NCBI GenBank assembly: GCA_030693515.1 | Contig: JAUYAK010000115.1 | Span: 1 to 46,694 of the forward strand | Direction of reading: 5' to 3' | Length of the DNA: 46,694 bases | From: Opitutaceae bacterium | GTDB lineage: Bacteria > Verrucomicrobiota > Verrucomicrobiia > Opitutales > Opitutaceae | Part shown: positions 17,087 to 25,567 of the stretch, one piece after another | Layout of the letters: each line of letters begins with the position of its first letter | How positions within the stretch are numbered: the first letter of the stretch is position 1 | The notes under the pieces: generated by a model | Told to the model about the DNA's origin: nothing | The model's input: the letters and a program-made list of their open reading frames with translations, nothing else | The model's database searches: none | Made by a program: the position numbers and the translations under genes

Positions 17087-17826
17087 GCGCCCCCGCCGCC
17101 CCGACCTCGGAAATTCTCACCGAGGATCTCGTCAAGACTTTCGGCCCGCGCACCGTCGTCAACGGCGTGAGCCTGCGCTTCCGCGCCGGCGAGGTCGTCG
17201 GCCTGCTCGGCCCCAACGGCGCCGGCAAGACGACGACCTTCTACATGGTCGTCGGCCTCATCCCCGCCACCGCCGGCCGCGTGCGGCTCGACGGCACCGA
17301 CATCACGCGCCTGCGCATGCACCAGCGCGCCCGCCACGGCATCGGCTACCTACCGCAGGAGGCTTCCGTCTTCCGCAAGCTCACCGTCGAGGAAAACATC
17401 CTCGCCATCGCCGAGGCCGCCGGCGTGCCGCGCCGCGAGCGCAGCGCCACCGTCGCCTCCCACCTCGCCGAGCTCAGCCTCGAGCACGTGGCGAAGCAAA
17501 AGGCCTACACCCTCTCCGGCGGCGAGCGCCGCCGCCTCGAGATCGCGCGCGCGCTGGTGACCAAGCCCAAGTTTCTCCTGATGGACGAGCCCTTCGCCGC
17601 CATCGATCCCATCTCGGTCGCCGAGGTGCAGAAAATCATCCTCCAGCTCAAGGCCCGCGGCATCGGCGTCGTCGTGACCGACCACAACGTGCGCGAGACC
17701 CTCCGCATCGTGGACCGCGCCTACCTCATCCACCAGGGCAAGGTGCTCAGCGAGGGCACCGGCGATTTCCTGATCAAGGACGAGCAGGCGCGCAAATTCT
17801 ACCTCGGCGAGAGCTTCCACCTCTGA
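17083..17826 (+). CDS. lptB: Lipopolysaccharide export ABC transporter ATPase
   Basis: A 247-residue ABC ATPase that powers extraction of lipopolysaccharide by LptFG. Walker A is GPNGAGKTT (43-51), the Q-loop is GYLPQEASVFRKLTVEEN, the signature is LSGGERRR, Walker B is FLLMDEPFAAIDP and the H-loop is VVVTDHN. LPQEASVFRKLTVEENILAI and the C-terminal DFLIKDEQARKFYLGESF are diagnostic for LptB over other small ABC ATPases. It overlaps lptA by 4 bp. In many Proteobacteria lptB is followed by rpoN, hpf and ptsN before hprK; here hprK follows directly, 34 bp on. Confidence 0.96.
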   Translation: MSAPAAPTSEILTEDLVKTFGPRTVVNGVSLRFRAGEVVGLLGPNGAGKTTTFYMVVGLIPATAGRVRLDGTDITRLRMHQRARHGIGYLPQEASVFRKLTVEENILAIAEAAGVPRRERSATVASHLAELSLEHVAKQKAYTLSGGERRRLEIARALVTKPKFLLMDEPFAAIDPISVAEVQKIILQLKARGIGVVVTDHNVRETLRIVDRAYLIHQGKVLSEGTGDFLIKDEQARKFYLGESFHL

Positions 17827-17860
17827 GCGCCCCACCCCGCCCCCAACCGGAGACATCCCC

Positions 17861-18859
17861 ATGAGCAAAGCCGTCAACGGCATCACCGTCGCGCACTTTT
17901 TCGACACCCACCGCGAAAAGCTCCACCTCACCCTCGCCTGCGGTGAGCGCGGACTGGGCCGCCTCATCGAGGAGTCCACCATCAACCGGCCGGCCCTCGC
18001 GCTCACCGGGTTCTTCAAATATTTCGCGCACCGCCGCGTGCAGGTGCTCGGCGCGGCGGAGTGGAGCTTCATGCGGACGCAGCCCATCAAGGCGCAGACC
18101 TCCGCCCTCCAGGAGATGGTGCGCCGCGGCATCCCCTGCATCGTGCTCTCGCGCAACTACCAGCCCACGCCCACCATGGTCGCCGTCGCCGAGGACATGA
18201 AGCTGCCCGTCCTGCGCACGCCGATGATCACCTACAACTGGATCAACCTCGCCACGCTCGCGCTCGACAACGAGTTTGCGCCGCGCGGCAGCGAGCACGC
18301 CACCACCCTCGACATCAAGGGCGTGGGCGTGATGATCCGCGGCGATTCCGGCGTGGGCAAAAGCGAGTGCGCCCTCGCCCTCATCGAGCGCGGCCACTCG
18401 CTCGTCGCCGACGACCTCACCCTCCTCCGCCTCGTGGACGAGCGCGAGATCATCGCCTCCTCCCAGGAACTCAACCGCGGCTACATGGAGTGCCGCGGCA
18501 TCGGCATCATCAACATCGAGCAGATGTTTGGCGTGAAAAGCATCCGCCCCGCCAAGCGCATCGACCTCGTCATCACCCTCCGCGAGTGGAAGGAGGGCGT
18601 GCACGAGGAACGCACCGGCCTCGAGCAGCACTTCTACCCGCTCCTCGACCGCAAGATGCCGCACGTCGAGCTCTACGTGCGCCCGGGCCGCGACATCGCG
18701 CGCCTGGTCGAAGTCGCCGCCCTCACCCACGCCCTCCGCAAAATCGGCCACGATCCCGCGGTGGAGTTCAACGAGCGGCTCATCGCACACATGGCCAAGA
18801 AGAAGAACGAGACCAAGACCGCCAAGATCCGGCCCGTCGATTCCGAGGAGAAGCTTTAG
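17861..18859 (+). CDS. hprK: HPr kinase/phosphorylase
   Basis: A 332-residue bifunctional enzyme that phosphorylates and dephosphorylates the regulatory serine of HPr or an HPr-like protein. The N-terminal DRTGG-like domain covers about 1-140. The kinase domain has Walker A GDSGVGKSE (161-169), the catalytic-loop region RGHSLVADDLTLLR, and the HprK signature MECRGIGIINIEQMFGVKSI. RPGRDIARLVEVAALTHALR matches the conserved C-terminal helix. The Lys/Glu-rich tail after residue 310 is longer than usual. A GGAG 9-12 bases before the ATG is one of the few clear ribosome-binding sites in this window. No HPr gene is nearby; its neighbour lptB echoes the proteobacterial lptB-rpoN-ptsN-hprK order. Confidence 0.95.
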   Translation: MSKAVNGITVAHFFDTHREKLHLTLACGERGLGRLIEESTINRPALALTGFFKYFAHRRVQVLGAAEWSFMRTQPIKAQTSALQEMVRRGIPCIVLSRNYQPTPTMVAVAEDMKLPVLRTPMITYNWINLATLALDNEFAPRGSEHATTLDIKGVGVMIRGDSGVGKSECALALIERGHSLVADDLTLLRLVDEREIIASSQELNRGYMECRGIGIINIEQMFGVKSIRPAKRIDLVITLREWKEGVHEERTGLEQHFYPLLDRKMPHVELYVRPGRDIARLVEVAALTHALRKIGHDPAVEFNERLIAHMAKKKNETKTAKIRPVDSEEKL

Positions 18860-18877
18860 GGGCCGGCGGCCGGCGTA

Positions 18878-20068
18878 TCACGGCAGCTCGTATACTTCCA
18901 CGAGCGCCACACCCGCGACGGCAGTGCCGGCACCCGACACCACCGCCGTATAAGCACCGGGTGCAAGCGTGGCCAGCAAGGCCGATTCGCGCGGGCTGCC
19001 AGGCGCGAATGTTGTCGCCATAATCTCGGTGGCGCGCGCATGCGTCTGCCAGTCGTCGTTGCTCTCGAGCGCAGTGGCGCCGCGGTAAAGAGTCACGCGC
19101 GTGTCGGCAATCGCGCTCACCACGCCGAACGCGGTCAGCGACGGACCGCGCGCGACCACCAGCACGTTGACCGGCGCCGTGCCGCCCACCACGAAGCCCG
19201 TGATGACCACGCCCTCCCCTGGCGCAATCAGGCCGCGGGCCGAGGTGTTGATGATCCCGAGCGCGGGCTCCTTCGGCTCAATGGAAAAATCGACGGCCAA
19301 CGTGCCCACGGGAAACGCCCCGACAAGCGTGGCGGCGCCAGTCGTGAGATTGATGCGGTAGAGGCTGGACGCCGCGCCCGTGCTGTTCACGGCATAGGCG
19401 AGCGTGGGGCTGAAAATATCGAGGTCGCTGTTCGCGCTGAAATCCACCCCGAGCGCGCCGATGGTGACGAGCGTCCCGTTGTTGGGCGGGTCCTGGCGCA
19501 CGAGCACGTCACGAGCGTAGTCGATGTCGAAAAGCGTTGTCGTCGGTGCGAGGCGGCCGGCGACGGAATTGGTGTAGGCCGCCGCCGCAATCTGCGGCGT
19601 GGCCGAGGCTCCGGAGTCCCCTGCCGCGTAGGCGAGCGTGCCATCGACGATCACGGCGCCGGTCTCGACGTTAACCCGCAAATCCTGGCCGGTGTTAGAG
19701 ACGATGCGGAGGCGGTCCGCGGCCGGGTTGAAATCGACGCCAAACGACGTCCCCGCGAGCGGCACGCTCAAGGTGGACAACGGCGTGGCGACGCCGGTCA
19801 TTGGATTGAGGACGACGAGGCGGCTCTGGCTGGTGACACCCACGAGCACCCGGTTCACCGGGCGATAGTCCAAGCCAACCAAAATCTCACCCGAACCCAG
19901 GCCCGTGATCGGGACGGGGGCCGCCGCCGCGCCCGGCGCAGCGACATCGAAGGCAATCAGCGAGTTGGTCGAGGTAAGCGCAACGGCGTTTTGCGCGCGT
20001 AACGACGCGACGAGCGCGCTGAAGCTGAGAAGCGAAAAAAAGAACCGAGAACGGATGCGGAGGTGCAT
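18878..20068 (-). CDS. Exported DUF4394 protein
   Basis: A 396-residue protein with a signal peptide (about 1-25, ending SLRAQN). Residues about 28-265 form a DUF4394 propeller-like domain, recognisable from VALTSTNSLIAFDVAAPGA, LVGLDYRPVNRVLVGVTSQS, FGVDFNPAADRLRIVSNTGQ and LFDIDYARDVLVRQDPPNNG. The last about 110 residues (INTSARGLIAPGEGVVITGF, VLVVARGPSLTAFGV, LYRGATALESNDDW) form a separate beta-rich module that caps many exported verrucomicrobial proteins. No enzymatic role is known. It is convergent with hprK (18-bp gap) and divergent from rph. Confidence 0.82.
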   Translation of the reverse strand: MHLRIRSRFFFSLLSFSALVASLRAQNAVALTSTNSLIAFDVAAPGAAAAPVPITGLGSGEILVGLDYRPVNRVLVGVTSQSRLVVLNPMTGVATPLSTLSVPLAGTSFGVDFNPAADRLRIVSNTGQDLRVNVETGAVIVDGTLAYAAGDSGASATPQIAAAAYTNSVAGRLAPTTTLFDIDYARDVLVRQDPPNNGTLVTIGALGVDFSANSDLDIFSPTLAYAVNSTGAASSLYRINLTTGAATLVGAFPVGTLAVDFSIEPKEPALGIINTSARGLIAPGEGVVITGFVVGGTAPVNVLVVARGPSLTAFGVVSAIADTRVTLYRGATALESNDDWQTHARATEIMATTFAPGSPRESALLATLAPGAYTAVVSGAGTAVAGVALVEVYELP

Positions 20069-20220
20069 GGGTGATTAAGGTTGCGGTGGTCAGACAACAA
20101 GCCGCGGAGGTGCGGTTCAGGTCCTACGCTCGAACCTTGCCGCTGGACGCACGGTTTTTCTTTCCCGGCGCGGTTGCCTTGCGACTTGCCTCGGTTGCAC
20201 GGGCGCGGCTGCCTTGCGCG

Positions 20221-20973
20221 ATGTCCACACCCGCCCTCCGCGTCGACGGTCGCCAACCCGCACAATTGCGCCCGATCACCTTCGAGGCCGGCATCGCGCC
20301 GCACGCCACCGGCTCCGTGCTGGTTTCCTTTGGGCTCACGCGCGTCATCTGCGCGGCCACCATCGAGGCGAATGTGCCCACGTGGATGAAGCAGCAGCGC
20401 GTGCCGGGCGGCTGGCTCACGGCGGAATATTCGATGCTCCCCTACTCGACGCTCGACCGGAAACCGCGCGAAATCTCCAAAGGCAAGCCCGACGGCCGCA
20501 ACATCGAGATCCAGCGCCTCATCGGCCGCTCGCTCCGCGCTGTGCTCGACCTCCAGAAGCTCGGCCAGAACACCCTCTGGATCGACTGCGACGTGCTTCA
20601 GGCCGACGGCGGCACGCGCACCGCCGCCATCACCGGTGCCTACCTCGCCGCCCGCCTCGCCGTGCAAAAGCTGCTCGACGCCCGGAAAATCCCCGAGAAC
20701 CCGCTCACCGATTCCGTCGCCGCCGTCAGCGCCGGCATCTTCGGCGGCCGCGCGCTGCTCGATCTCAACTACGTCGAGGACAAGGATGCCGAGGTCGACG
20801 CCAACATCGTGATGACCGGCCGCGGCCAGTTCGTCGAGGTCCAGGGCAGCGGTGAGGAGGCGACGTTCAGCGGCGAACAACTGCAGAGCCTGCTCGCCCT
20901 CGCGCAAACCGGCCTGACCGAGATCGCGTCGCTGCAAAGCGCTTTCCTGACCCAGCAATTGCTGGGCAAGTAG
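20221..20973 (+). CDS. rph: Ribonuclease PH
   Basis: A 250-residue phosphorolytic 3'-5' exoribonuclease that trims tRNA precursors. Family signatures are continuous: MSTPALRVDGRQPAQLRPIT with its conserved R and PI, GSVLVSFGLTRVICAATIEA, GWLTAEYSMLPYSTLDR, EIQRLIGRSLRAVLDL, DCDVLQADGGTRTAAITGAY, and the Asp-rich DLNYVEDKDAEVDANIVMTG. The ATG at 20221 is chosen because family homology begins right there; the frame is open further upstream but that segment does not resemble RNase PH. No Shine-Dalgarno is visible. Confidence 0.96.
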   Translation: MSTPALRVDGRQPAQLRPITFEAGIAPHATGSVLVSFGLTRVICAATIEANVPTWMKQQRVPGGWLTAEYSMLPYSTLDRKPREISKGKPDGRNIEIQRLIGRSLRAVLDLQKLGQNTLWIDCDVLQADGGTRTAAITGAYLAARLAVQKLLDARKIPENPLTDSVAAVSAGIFGGRALLDLNYVEDKDAEVDANIVMTGRGQFVEVQGSGEEATFSGEQLQSLLALAQTGLTEIASLQSAFLTQQLLGK

Positions 20974-21041
20974 CGCGAGGATTCAGCCGCGCCGAACGGC
21001 GTGACCGACTGTCGAGTGTGGGCTGTGGCCTCGCGCTGCGA

Positions 21042-21515
21042 TCAATCTCGCCGCGCGCCGCCCTCCGCCCTGATCGAGCCGAAATTGCCGCTCTCCGCAG
21101 CCTTCACAAAGCTCTCGGTCACACTCTTCAGCTCCTCCCACCGGCGCCGGATCGTGCGCGCCTCATCCTTCGAAATCACGCTGTCAGCCGACGCCGTTGC
21201 GATGGTCGCCAGCATGTCGGCGAATTCCTGCACAATGCCGTTGGTCGCGGGGATGACGTTGGCGGTCGGCGGCAGGTTATGGGGGTTGCGGATATAGAAG
21301 CCATCGGCCTGCTCGCACACCCATTGCGCCACCCGCCCATCGCCGGTTGAGCGCACGAGCTGGCCCACGCGATCGAGCGGGCTCGCCGCGCCGCTGCCCT
21401 CCTCCGGCGGCTCCGCCCACTTGTAGATCAGCGAAAGCGACAGGTTCATCTCGGCCGCGATCTGCTTCGCGCTGGTGTGCTTCAGCACCTCCTTCATCAC
21501 CTCGTGGGCTTGCAT
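21042..21515 (-). CDS. Phage CII-like helix-turn-helix protein
   Basis: A 157-residue protein. The N-terminal MQAHEVMKEVLKHTSAKQIA-AEMNLSLSLIYKWAEPP is a helix-turn-helix resembling phage regulatory CII/CP76-type proteins. It is followed by GAASPLDRVGQLVRSTGD, a helix-rich middle, and a C-terminal segment with ISKDEARTIRRRWEELKS. The same arrangement is typical of CP76-like proteins that bind DNA as oligomers. The start at 21515 is chosen at the beginning of this homology; the frame extends upstream without recognisable sequence. It is divergent from sucC and convergent with rph, with no phage genes nearby, so a chromosomal role is likely. Function unknown. Confidence 0.65.
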   Translation of the reverse strand: MQAHEVMKEVLKHTSAKQIAAEMNLSLSLIYKWAEPPEEGSGAASPLDRVGQLVRSTGDGRVAQWVCEQADGFYIRNPHNLPPTANVIPATNGIVQEFADMLATIATASADSVISKDEARTIRRRWEELKSVTESFVKAAESGNFGSIRAEGGARRD

Positions 21516-21618
21516 GGGCGGCGAGCGTGCCCCGCTCGAATCGCGGCGCAACATTGTAAGTGATCTCGCACGGCTCGCCTCAAATCCGGGCCCACCCGCG
21601 CCACAGGAGCGGCTCCGC

Positions 21619-21650
21619 CGGCCGGAACTTCGCGTTCCGGCCCTTTTTTT
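21619..21650 (+). terminator. Rho-independent terminator upstream of sucC
   Basis: GCCGGAAC (21621-21628), a TTCGC loop, GTTCCGGC (21634-21641), then CC and seven T residues. A textbook plus-strand terminator, but no plus-strand gene ends just before it; it lies 60 bp upstream of sucC. It may end a short upstream transcript or act as a leader attenuator. Confidence 0.85.
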
Positions 21651-21709
21651 CGTGCGTCCTTGGCGGGCGTTCTGGCTAACTGCCCGTTCCCTCAACCCGT
21701 TTTTTCCAA

Positions 21710-22891
21710 ATGAACATCCACGAGTATCAGGCCAAGGCCCTCTTCGAGAAATTCGGCGTGCCCGTCCCCAAGGGCGCGGCAGCCACCACGCCGGAGGAAT
21801 TCGTCAACGCCCTCGCCCAGCTCCCCGAGGGCCCGACGATGGTGAAATCCCAGATCCACGCCGGCGGCCGCGGCAAGGGCACCTTCACCGACGGCTTCAA
21901 GGGCGGCGTCAAATTCTGCAAGACCAAGCACGACGCCAGGGAGATCGCCGGCAAGATGCTCGGCAACACCCTCATCACGATCCAGACCGGCCCCGCCGGC
22001 CGCAAGGTCCAGACGATCTACTTCACCGCCGCGAGCGACATCAAAAAGGAATACTACCTCGCCATCCTCCTCGACCGCGCGTCATCGAAACCCGTCATCG
22101 TCGCCTCGACCGAGGGCGGCGTCGAAATCGAGAAAGTCGCCCACGACACGCCGGAAAAGATCCACAAGGTCCTCGTCGATCCCGCCTACGGCCTCGCCGA
22201 TTTCCAGGTGCGCGATCTGATCTTCAAGCTCGGCCTCACCGGCGGCGAAGCCAAGAACGCCGCCAAGCTCATCCGTAATCTCTACACGATGTTTTGGGAG
22301 ACCGACGCCGCGATGGTCGAGGTCAACCCCCTCATCACCACGCCGACCGGCGACGTGCTCGCGCTCGACGCCAAGGTGTCCTTCGACTCCAACGCCCTCT
22401 ACCGTCACCCCGAGATCGTCGCCCTCCGCGACCTCAACGAGGAGGACCCCAAGGAAATCGAGGCCTCGAAATTCTCGCTCAGCTACATCGCGCTCGACGG
22501 CAACATCGCCTGCCTCGTCAACGGCGCCGGCCTCGCGATGAGCACGATGGACATCATCCAGCACTACGGCGGCACGCCCGCCAACTTCCTCGACGTCGGC
22601 GGCGGCGCCTCGAAGGACCAGGTCATCGCGGCCTTCAAGATCATCCTCGGCGACAAAAACGTGAAGGGGATCATGGTGAACATTTTCGGCGGCATCATGG
22701 ACTGCAACGTGATCGCCACCGGCATCGTCGAGGCCGTGAAGGAAGTCGGCCTCAAGCTTCCGCTCGTCGTCCGCCTCGAGGGCAACAACGTCGCCGCCGG
22801 CAAAGCCACCCTCGCCGCCTCCGGCCTCGCGCTCGTCTCCGGCGACACGATGGCCGACGCCGCCCAGAAAATCGTGAAGCTCGTGGCCTGA
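21710..22891 (+). CDS. sucC: Succinyl-CoA synthetase (ADP-forming) beta subunit
   Basis: A 393-residue TCA-cycle enzyme subunit that, with SucD, interconverts succinyl-CoA and succinate with ATP formation. The N-terminal ATP-grasp domain is clear: MNIHEYQAKALFEKFGVPVP, KSQIHAGGRGKGTF and MVEVNPLITTPTGDVLALDA (Mg-nucleotide binding). The C-terminal CoA-ligase part has FLDVGGGASKDQV and MVNIFGGIMDCNVIA with the power-helix region, and VVRLEGNNVAAGK. Length is standard. There is no Shine-Dalgarno; the start follows a T-run (CCGTTTTTTCCAA). The partner sucD begins 128 bp later, separated by a palindromic repeat. Confidence 0.97.
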   Translation: MNIHEYQAKALFEKFGVPVPKGAAATTPEEFVNALAQLPEGPTMVKSQIHAGGRGKGTFTDGFKGGVKFCKTKHDAREIAGKMLGNTLITIQTGPAGRKVQTIYFTAASDIKKEYYLAILLDRASSKPVIVASTEGGVEIEKVAHDTPEKIHKVLVDPAYGLADFQVRDLIFKLGLTGGEAKNAAKLIRNLYTMFWETDAAMVEVNPLITTPTGDVLALDAKVSFDSNALYRHPEIVALRDLNEEDPKEIEASKFSLSYIALDGNIACLVNGAGLAMSTMDIIQHYGGTPANFLDVGGGASKDQVIAAFKIILGDKNVKGIMVNIFGGIMDCNVIATGIVEAVKEVGLKLPLVVRLEGNNVAAGKATLAASGLALVSGDTMADAAQKIVKLVA

Positions 22892-22901
22892 TGCCACGAG
22901 C

Positions 22902-23005
22902 GGCTGAGAGCTGAGAGTCTAGAGCCCAGAGCTCAGGCATTCAGTCTTCAGCGCACACCTCACCTCCAACCTTTGCTCTAGTCTCTCAGCTCTTAGCTCT
23001 CAGCC
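22902..23005. repeat. Palindromic repeat in the sucC-sucD gap
   Basis: The left arm is GGCTGAGAGCTGAGAGTCTA (22902-22921, continuing GAGC) and the right arm is GCTCTAGTCTCTCAGCTCTT (22975-22994, continuing AGCTCTCAGCC). The arms are imperfect complements flanking about 50 nt. It fills most of the gap in an otherwise tight operon and ends 14 bp before the sucD start. Confidence 0.85.
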
Positions 23006-23019
23006 CATCCGCTCCTCCC

Positions 23020-23943
<924 letters not shown>

Positions 23944-23985
23944 TGGAATTGTGTAGAACACGTAAGAAGCCTTTCATCCATTTCG

Positions 23986-24564
23986 ATGACCGTTTTGAAA
24001 GTTCAATTCCGTGGCCGGAAAAAACCCGTGTTCCTCCCTGTCACTGAAGAATCTCGCAACGGACTTATTAATCATCTCCAGAACGCGAAACCCCCGATTG
24101 GCTTCGTGGAACTAACGGGATTTCACGAACAGGAAATATGGCTGAACCTCGATCATGTGCAGGTTGTCAACATCCTGTTCGAACGCGAAGCGAATCAAAA
24201 TCTTCCATTCAATAACCCAAAATCCATCCTCGAATCGCGCCAGCGCTCGGATGGAGATTACGAGCCCGATTGGGATTCCGTCACTTGGAGGACAGACATC
24301 CTAATTTCCGGTAAAGAGCAGGGACACAAAATAGGCGATCTTTCGGGTCACGATTGGATCACGATCACCACTTCAATCGAACAAGAAATGCCATTCTTCG
24401 TCCTCACTGACGACGATGGAGAGGAGGTTGGATTTCGGATCGACGACATCGAAGTCGTAATCGGTATCGAAGAAGGCCGCTATTCAGAATCTCAGCTAGA
24501 AAAATTGAGCCAAGACATCGCTCGCAATCTCTACCCTGAAGACCCCACGACACCGAAGATATGA
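23986..24564 (+). CDS. Hypothetical protein, AT-richer than its neighbours
   Basis: A 192-residue acidic, soluble protein without signal peptide or membrane segment. I do not recognise it. It begins MTVLKVQFRGRKKPVFLPVT; a middle part rich in Asp and Glu (SDGDYEPDWDSVTW) and a segment PFFVLTDDDGEEVGFRIDDI follow, then a C-terminal helix. Codon use is visibly more AT-rich than the surrounding genes. It lies 42 bp after sucD and before a string of toxin-antitoxin fragments, so recent acquisition is likely. It could be an immunity-like or regulatory protein, but nothing in the sequence establishes this. Confidence 0.6.
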   Translation: MTVLKVQFRGRKKPVFLPVTEESRNGLINHLQNAKPPIGFVELTGFHEQEIWLNLDHVQVVNILFEREANQNLPFNNPKSILESRQRSDGDYEPDWDSVTWRTDILISGKEQGHKIGDLSGHDWITITTSIEQEMPFFVLTDDDGEEVGFRIDDIEVVIGIEEGRYSESQLEKLSQDIARNLYPEDPTTPKI

Positions 24565-24596
24565 TCGGTTTGAAACAAATATGATCGATGCACCTT

Positions 24597-24822
24597 TCAC
24601 GTCCCCTCCTGCATCACGACCGGAATCGCCTGATTACGAAAGCGCCGGTAGCGCCTGAAGTCGGCATCGACCGTGATGAGCCGCGCCCGCGGGCACAGCT
24701 CCGAGAGCACAACGAGTGTGGCGTCACCGGTGTCCATCAGCGGGTATTTGCCCAGCAATTCTTCCACGCGACGCGGTTGCTCGGACAAAACGGGAAGCAG
24801 CAGCAAGCGCCCCTCGGCGATC
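24597..24822 (-). pseudogene. VapC-type PIN-domain toxin, C-terminal fragment
   Basis: Reads IAEGRLLLLPVLSEQPRRVE, then LLGKYPLMDTGDATLVVLSE and RARLITVDADFRRYRRF. This matches the second half of PIN-domain ribonucleases: the MDTGDA motif supplies one acidic metal ligand, and ITVDADF the last ones. The N-terminal half with the first catalytic Asp is absent; the frame instead runs into the short tandem repeat at 24823-24888. No antitoxin lies beside it in the expected position. Non-functional as a nuclease. Confidence 0.72.
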
Positions 24823-24888
24823 GAGCAGGCGGAGGGGGTCATGGAGCAGGCGGAGGAAGCAGGCGGAGAGCAGGCGGAGGGGGTCATG
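24823..24888 (+). repeat. Short imperfect tandem repeat
   Basis: Three to four copies of a unit based on GAGCAGGCGGAGGGGGTCAT: full copies at 24823-24843 and 24868-24888, with shortened, altered copies between. It replaces the 5' half of the VapC fragment. Confidence 0.8.
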
Positions 24889-24894
24889 TGTGAA

Positions 24895-24987
24895 CTATGA
24901 ACTGAGCGCGGCTCCCTTCGGATCGAGAATCACGAACGGAATCGCCCGATTGCGGAAGCGAGGGTAGCGCCGGCAATCGTCAATTGT
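24895..24987 (-). pseudogene. Second VapC C-terminal scrap
   Basis: The minus strand encodes TIDDCRRYPRFRNRAIPFVI and a short tail before a stop. It aligns with TVDADFRRYRRFRNQAIPVV of the larger fragment at 24597. Only about 30 codons remain, with no start codon. It appears to be a diverged duplicate of the same toxin 3' end, with the tandem repeat in between. Confidence 0.55.
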
Positions 24988-25017
24988 GCGCAACGTTCTA
25001 ATCGCTATCTTCGTGTC

Positions 25018-25281
25018 ATGCTCACCGCCGAACTCTCCCGCTCTACGCTGAAATTGCCACCGGCCGAGAGACTCGAACTGGCCCGCCAGTTGGTCGAGAG
25101 TGTGGCGCAGTCCCAACCATCACTCGACGCGCTCAACGAAGGCGTGCGGCGGATTGAGGACGTTGCCACGGGCAAGGTCGCCGGATTGACGGAGGAGCAG
25201 TATCTTTCCGCGGCGCAATGCCGCCGGCTACGAGGAAATTTCTCCCGGCCTGGGCATCCGATTCCGGCGCGAAGTCGATGA
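25018..25281 (+). pseudogene. Addiction-module antitoxin, 3' end fused out of frame to toxin remnant
   Basis: The first about 65 residues look like a small addiction-module antitoxin of the kind paired with ParE/RelE toxins: MLTAELSRSTLKLPPAERLE, LARQLVESVAQS, then EGVRRIEDVATGKVAGLTEE. After about position 25210 the frame leaves the family and runs across toxin sequence in the wrong phase, ending in an Arg/Pro-rich tail. The antitoxin may therefore still fold, but its tail is foreign. A deletion joining it to the toxin gene explains this best. Confidence 0.6.
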
Positions 25282-25567
25282 GGCCATCGCTGCCATCAAG
25301 GCGGCGCCCACCGCATCCGGACATTTTCTCAATCTTGGCTCCGCCATCGTGCCCGATATTCGGCGCCGCAATCTCGACGCGTTCCCCTTCTTCGTCCTCT
25401 ACGGCTTCACGCACGACGAGCGGTTGATCTTCGGCTCCGTCATCGCGAGCCGTTCGGAACCGCTCACTTGGCTCGCCCGATTCCGCGGGCCGCAAGGCAG
25501 CTCACCCAGGCTCGCACCTATTTGTCGCGATCGAGAACGCCGCTTCGGCGGCGCTCAGAACTTGTAG
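25217..25567 (+). pseudogene. ParE/RelE-like toxin lacking its N-terminus
   Basis: In the frame of 25217 the sequence reads NAAGYEEISPGLGIRFRREV, DEAIAAIKAAPTASGHF, VPDIRRRNLDAFPFFVLYGF and ERLIFGSVIASRSEP, the helix and strands of a ParE-type toxin. The expected first 25-30 residues and start codon are missing; upstream is the antitoxin in another frame. A GTG at 25349 opens only the last third. The frame overruns the normal toxin end and overlaps the tail of the convergent MtrB-like gene by 13 bp. Non-functional as it stands. Confidence 0.6.

Noticed and set aside
21529-21604. Possible tRNA 3' half (CTCAAAT loop, GCCCACCCGCGCCA) before the terminator
   Set aside because: The T-arm pairs only partly, the loop lacks the invariant TTC, and no matching acceptor 5' strand, D-arm or anticodon arm can be drawn.
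24823-24888. CRISPR-like repeat
   Set aside because: Units are directly adjacent and imperfect, with no spacers and no cas genes; it is a simple tandem repeat.
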